Of a stretch of DNA of 7,444 bases, positions 4,531 to 7,444 are shown one piece after another (within the stretch, counting starts at the first letter, position 1; each line of letters opens with the position of its first letter). The notes beneath the pieces are model-generated. The model made no database searches. It was not told the DNA's origin and worked only from the letters and a program-made list of their open reading frames with translations. Position numbers and translations under genes: made by a program. This DNA comes from DATMNI01 sp035570275. Lineage in GTDB: Bacteria; Acidobacteriota; Terriglobia; Bryobacterales; Bryobacteraceae. The stretch is from contig DATMNI010000196.1 of NCBI GenBank assembly GCA_035570275.1, positions 1 to 7,444 on the forward strand, read 5' to 3'.

Positions 4531-5297
4531 AGCGGGTGGTTCCGTTCCCAGATCATCTGCAGGCCTTCCAGCGTGAGATGCTCGTCCACCGTCGTAATGA
4601 AGCGCGAGCCGCTGACGATCAGGTGGGCCTGGCCGCCGGTGGCGATGGCCTTGGTTTCCGGGCCGAGCTTCTGGATAATGCGCTCCAGGATGCCATCGAT
4701 CATCCCGATGGCGCCGAAGTAGAGTCCCGACTGCATGCTGGCCACCGTGTTCGTCCCCACCACGTCCTTGGGCGGTTTGAACTCTACCAGAGGCAGACGC
4801 GCGGTCTTGCTGAACAGGGCGTCGATCGAAATGCCGATGCCCACGGCGATGGCGCCGCCCAGATACTCGGCGTCCTTGGAAATCACGTCGAAGTTGATGG
4901 TGGTGCCAAGATCCACCACCACGCAAGGGCCTCCGTATTTGTAAAAGCCGGCCACGCCGTTCACCAGGCGGTCCGCTCCCACTTCGTTAGGGTTGTCGTA
5001 GCGAATGGTCAGCCCGATGTCGGTGCGCGGCCCTACGAACATGGCGGGGGTGTTGAAGTACCGTTGGGTCATGAAGGCTAGGGTGGAATCGATGGGCGGT
5101 ACCACGCTGCAGATGATGATGCCATCCACCTTGGTGTTATCCAGGCCGACCGGCGAAAACAGGTTGCGGAGCAGAATGCCCCATTCGTCGGCGGTCTGCT
5201 CATGAACGGTGCGCAGGCGCCACTGGCAGACCAGTTTGCGTCCTTCGAATGCGCCGATGGTGATGTTACTGTTGCCTGCGTCAAGAGCCAGCAGCAC
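4527..5297 (-). CDS. coaX: Type III pantothenate kinase
   Basis: CoaX phosphorylates pantothenate with ATP, the first step of coenzyme A synthesis, in the cytoplasm. The 256-residue length is standard. The ASKHA-fold motifs are in order: phosphate-1 motif DAGNSN (6-11), GADR (107-110), the second phosphate motif VVDLGTTINFDVIS (127-140, where many homologues have D-F-G-T-A), GGAIAVGI (147-154), TNTVASMQSGLYFG (182-195) and the adenosine-side ATGGQAHLI (219-227). GTG 5297 is taken as start: it gives the normal N-terminus (V)LLALDAGN and follows AGGAGG by 5 nt, while an ATG 15 nt upstream has no such site. The gene overlaps the end of birA by 17 nt and its stop overlaps the next start. CoaX enzymes are insensitive to CoA feedback, as known for the family. 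Confidence 0.96.
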   Translation of the reverse strand: MLLALDAGNSNITIGAFEGRKLVCQWRLRTVHEQTADEWGILLRNLFSPVGLDNTKVDGIIICSVVPPIDSTLAFMTQRYFNTPAMFVGPRTDIGLTIRYDNPNEVGADRLVNGVAGFYKYGGPCVVVDLGTTINFDVISKDAEYLGGAIAVGIGISIDALFSKTARLPLVEFKPPKDVVGTNTVASMQSGLYFGAIGMIDGILERIIQKLGPETKAIATGGQAHLIVSGSRFITTVDEHLTLEGLQMIWERNHPL

Positions 5298-5994
5298 GGA
5301 CGCCTCCTGCAAGAATCAGAGTATCGGTTCCATCGTCTTGGCGCACTACCAGGAAACCGTCGGGGTTCAGGCCGGCGGTAGTGCCTTGAATCACGCCGGT
5401 GGCCTGGTGGACGATCACCCGGCGGCCGGCGGCGTAGCTGGATGCGTGCGTGAACAGGCGGAGGATGGCAGACCTGTCTTCCTTGACGATGGCTTCCACC
5501 GCGGGGATGAGAGCCGCCAGGATGTCCGTGGCACAGACCTCCTGGCCGGTGTGGATTCGCAGTGATGTAGCTTCACCGGCGAGATCGCGGGGAAGGGCCT
5601 GCTGGTTCACGTTGATCCCGATACCTGCGATGGCCGAGCCATCGACCAGTTGCACCAGGATGCCGCCGGTCTTCCTGCCGCCGAGCATGAGGTCGTTGGG
5701 CCAGCGGATATCGCAGACCAGGCCGGTGGCGCGCATGATGGCCTCAACCGTGGCGAGGCCGAGCGCCAGCGTCAGCAGCGGCGTTGGGTCAAGGACGATC
5801 GAGCAGTAGAGTCCCGTGTTGGCTTCGGAGTGCCAGGCGTGGCCGTGGCGGCCCTGCCCGGCCAGTTGCTCGCCGGCGATTACGATAGTGCCGCGCTCGC
5901 AGCCCGCGGCGGCTCGCATAGTGGAATCGAGGGACGGGTAGTAGAGAATCGGGCGCCCGGGAAAAGCGGCGCGGAGGCGATCGAGATCCATCAT
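5281..5994 (-). CDS. birA: Biotin--[acetyl-CoA-carboxylase] ligase, short form without repressor domain
   Basis: The enzyme activates biotin as biotinyl-AMP and attaches it to the carrier lysine of acetyl-CoA carboxylase (AccB) and related enzymes. At 237 residues it contains only the catalytic and C-terminal SH3-like domains and lacks the N-terminal helix-turn-helix, so it is a class I ligase that should not repress biotin genes. Visible motifs: SLDST (21-25), GEQLAGQGRHGHAWHS (41-56, the biotinyl-AMP loop corresponding to E. coli GRGRRGR), RWPNDLMLGGRKTGGILVQ (97-115, catalytic K108) and GIGINVN (124-130). The first Arg of the loop motif is Gln here (Q47), while the key second Arg (R49) is kept. 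ATG 5994 shares its A with the TAA stop of nadC; a second ATG follows immediately and either may be used. Confidence 0.95.
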   Translation of the reverse strand: MMDLDRLRAAFPGRPILYYPSLDSTMRAAAGCERGTIVIAGEQLAGQGRHGHAWHSEANTGLYCSIVLDPTPLLTLALGLATVEAIMRATGLVCDIRWPNDLMLGGRKTGGILVQLVDGSAIAGIGINVNQQALPRDLAGEATSLRIHTGQEVCATDILAALIPAVEAIVKEDRSAILRLFTHASSYAAGRRVIVHQATGVIQGTTAGLNPDGFLVVRQDDGTDTLILAGGVRAAGS

Positions 5995-6806
5995 TAGGGC
6001 TCCGGGCAGTCCAGCTCCAGGCGGAAGCTGATATCCACGGCGCGGGCGGAGTGGGTGATGGCGCCCGAGGAGACGAAATCGGCGCCGGCTTCGGCGTAGG
6101 AGCGGACGTTTTCGAGCGTGATGCCGCCGGAGAGTTCGACCGTGGCGCGGCCGGCGATTTCGCTCACCCACCGGGCGGCCTCTTCGGGCGTGAGGTTATC
6201 GAGCAGCAGGTGGCTGACGCCGCAGGCGAGGGCTTCGCGGAGTTCTTTGCGGGTGCGGACCTCGATCTCGACAGGCAGCGCGCTGGCGGCGCGAGCGCGT
6301 TCGATGGCGGCCGGCACGCCACCGGCGGCAACGATGTGGTTGTTCTTGATCAGAATGGCGTCGTACAGGCCCATGCGGTGGTTGGTGACGCCGCCGGCCG
6401 CGGCAGCCTGCTTTTCGAGCGCGCGCAGGCCCGGGGTGGTCTTGCGCGTATCCAGCACGCGGCAGCCGGTTCCGGCCACGGCATCGGCGAACTGGCGGGC
6501 GGCCGTGGCCACGCCGCTCAGCCGTTGCAGGAAGTTGAGCGCCACACGCTCGCGCTCCAGCAGCAGTCGGGCGGGGGCTTGCACCGTGGCAATGGTCTCA
6601 TCGGCCCGGCATGCATCTCCGTCGCGCTTGAGGTTGGTGACGGGCGTGGCGTAGATCTCATCGAGCAGGCCCAGGCCGGCGACGATGAGCGGCTCACGCG
6701 CCAGAAAGCGGCCGCTGGCCATCTGCGATTCCGGGACGCAGGCCTGGCTGGTGATATCGCCCGAGCCGATGTCTTCTTCGAGGGCCAGCCGGACGATGGT
6801 GTTCAT
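5994..6806 (-). CDS. nadC: Nicotinate-nucleotide pyrophosphorylase (quinolinate phosphoribosyltransferase)
   Basis: NadC condenses quinolinate with PRPP, releasing CO2 and pyrophosphate, to make nicotinate mononucleotide in de novo NAD synthesis. The 270 residues are close to the family norm. Motifs: EEDIGSGDIT (10-19), ERERVALNFLQRLSGVAT (84-101), DTRKTTPGLR (119-128) with quinolinate/PRPP-binding basic residues, TNHRMGLYDAILIKNNH (141-157), IEVR (181-184), LLDN (201-204), ELSGGIT (224-230) and VSSGAITHSA (245-254) of the phosphate-binding end of the barrel. All expected active-site segments are present. ATG 6806 overlaps the valS stop in an ATGA, and the stop TAA overlaps the birA ATG, so translation is probably coupled on both sides. 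Confidence 0.97.
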   Translation of the reverse strand: MNTIVRLALEEDIGSGDITSQACVPESQMASGRFLAREPLIVAGLGLLDEIYATPVTNLKRDGDACRADETIATVQAPARLLLERERVALNFLQRLSGVATAARQFADAVAGTGCRVLDTRKTTPGLRALEKQAAAAGGVTNHRMGLYDAILIKNNHIVAAGGVPAAIERARAASALPVEIEVRTRKELREALACGVSHLLLDNLTPEEAARWVSEIAGRATVELSGGITLENVRSYAEAGADFVSSGAITHSARAVDISFRLELDCPEP

Positions 6807-7444
6807 AAAAGCTTGTCGCGCTGAGCCTTGTACTCCGCGAGTTTGGCGCGCATCCCCTCGATCACTTTGGGCGGAGCCTTGGCAAGGAAGCCTTCGTCCG
6901 AGAGCTGGCGCTCGTAGTTGGCGATATTCTTGTCGAGCTGCTCCAACTCTTTTTGCTTGCGCGCCGGGTCTTCCTTCGATTCGGGAACGTCGAGGACGAG
7001 GTCGAACTCGGCCGTGGACCGGATGGCGCCGGTCTTGGGCGCAGTCTCGGATTTGAATTCGAGCGTCACCCTGGCGATCTTCCGGATGGCTTCGGCATGC
7101 CGTTGGGCGATGGCGAGCGAGGCGGTGCGGCCGTACAGCGTGCCTGCAAGTTGCAGCTTAGGGTCGAGCTTGGCTTCGGTCCGCAGCGTGCGGGCCATGG
7201 TGACGACCTCCTGGAGGACGCCGATTTCCTTTTCGGCTTCGGGGTCGGCGAGCGCGGGGTCGAACTGCGGGTAGACGGCCAGGGCGATGGACCTGGGGTG
7301 CAGGCCCTCTATCGTAATGGCTGGCCCTTCTCCGCCGAGCCGCTGCCAGAGCTCTTCGGTAAGGAACGGCATGGCGGGGTGCAGCAGGCGCAGGGCGGTT
7401 TCGAAGGCGGCAGTGGCGTTGGTCCAGGTGGCGCCGGGAACTTT
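6803..7444 (-). CDS. valS: Valyl-tRNA synthetase, C-terminal 213 residues
   Basis: The frame enters from the right edge without a start, so the catalytic domain (HIGH and KMSKS motifs) lies outside. What remains is the anticodon-binding helical domain, containing LRLLHPAMPFLTEELWQRLG, and the C-terminal ValS arm. That arm is a two-stranded coiled coil beginning ARKQKELEQLDKNIANYERQ and ending with the family signature DEGFLAKAPPKVIEGMRAKL, then the terminal lysine-rich helix. In ValS this arm contacts the tRNA elbow. The GF-x-x-K-A-P-x-x-V-I/V-E pattern distinguishes ValS from isoleucyl and leucyl enzymes. The stop TGA overlaps the nadC ATG by 4 nt. The operon promoter must be upstream of valS, outside the window. 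Confidence 0.95.
   Translation of the reverse strand, partial: KVPGATWTNATAAFETALRLLHPAMPFLTEELWQRLGGEGPAITIEGLHPRSIALAVYPQFDPALADPEAEKEIGVLQEVVTMARTLRTEAKLDPKLQLAGTLYGRTASLAIAQRHAEAIRKIARVTLEFKSETAPKTGAIRSTAEFDLVLDVPESKEDPARKQKELEQLDKNIANYERQLSDEGFLAKAPPKVIEGMRAKLAEYKAQRDKLL

Noticed and set aside
4531..4926. N-terminal extension of the 3742-4530 gene to an ATG at 4926
   Set aside because: The extension runs through the coding region of coaX in another frame and reads as low-complexity His/Arg/Gly/Asp sequence; the GTGA overlap at 4530 is the natural start.
5950..6824. Plus-strand ORFs opposite nadC
   Set aside because: They are antisense shadows of a gene with every NadC motif, with repetitive Gly/Ala/Asp composition typical of reverse frames in GC-rich DNA.

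Overview
The window looks like a chromosomal piece of a GC-rich soil bacterium, most probably an Acidobacteriota member of the Solibacter/Bryobacter type. That placement is inference. It rests on the architecture of the serine/threonine kinase (kinase domain, one membrane span, PD40/beta-propeller repeats), on palindromic repeats of a style I remember from Solibacter-like genomes, and on the character of the conserved genes. No sequence search was possible.

Layout. (1) 1-1257, minus strand: N-terminal 419 residues of a membrane-anchored serine/threonine kinase running off the left edge. (2) 1258-1573: a gene-free stretch rich in hairpins, including a REP-like palindrome, a twin hairpin with complementary loops, and a nested hairpin directly before the next start codon. 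(3) 1574-2092, plus: a GNAT-family N-acetyltransferase. (4) 2093-3741: an accessory patch. It holds a likely terminator, a displaced copy of the 3' end of the gene at 3742-4530, two short repeats that look like tails of kinase/PD40 genes, a TIGR02574-type antitoxin with a frameshifted RelE/ParE-type toxin, and an intact hicB-hicA pair. (5) 7444-3742, minus: a tightly overlapping five-gene operon, valS (3' part), nadC, birA, coaX and an unrecognised ORF.

How the parts work together. The operon combines valyl-tRNA charging with cofactor biosynthesis: NAD from quinolinate, biotin attachment to carboxylases, and pantothenate phosphorylation for CoA. Every junction overlaps by 1 to 17 nt, so the genes are probably co-transcribed and translationally coupled.

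The most interesting structure is the accessory patch. The last 43 codons plus stop of the operon's terminal gene occur twice in direct orientation (2238-2369 and 3742-3873; 124 of 132 bases identical by my hand alignment). Together they bracket both toxin-antitoxin modules. A second, shorter direct repeat (2370-2401 and 3067-3098) brackets the first module alone. This resembles an insertion at the 3' end of a gene that rebuilt the gene end and displaced the old one, or a local duplication. No integrase or transposase is visible, so the mechanism remains open. I see no clearly new biochemical system. The candidates for novelty are this nested repeat arrangement and the unrecognised protein encoded after coaX.
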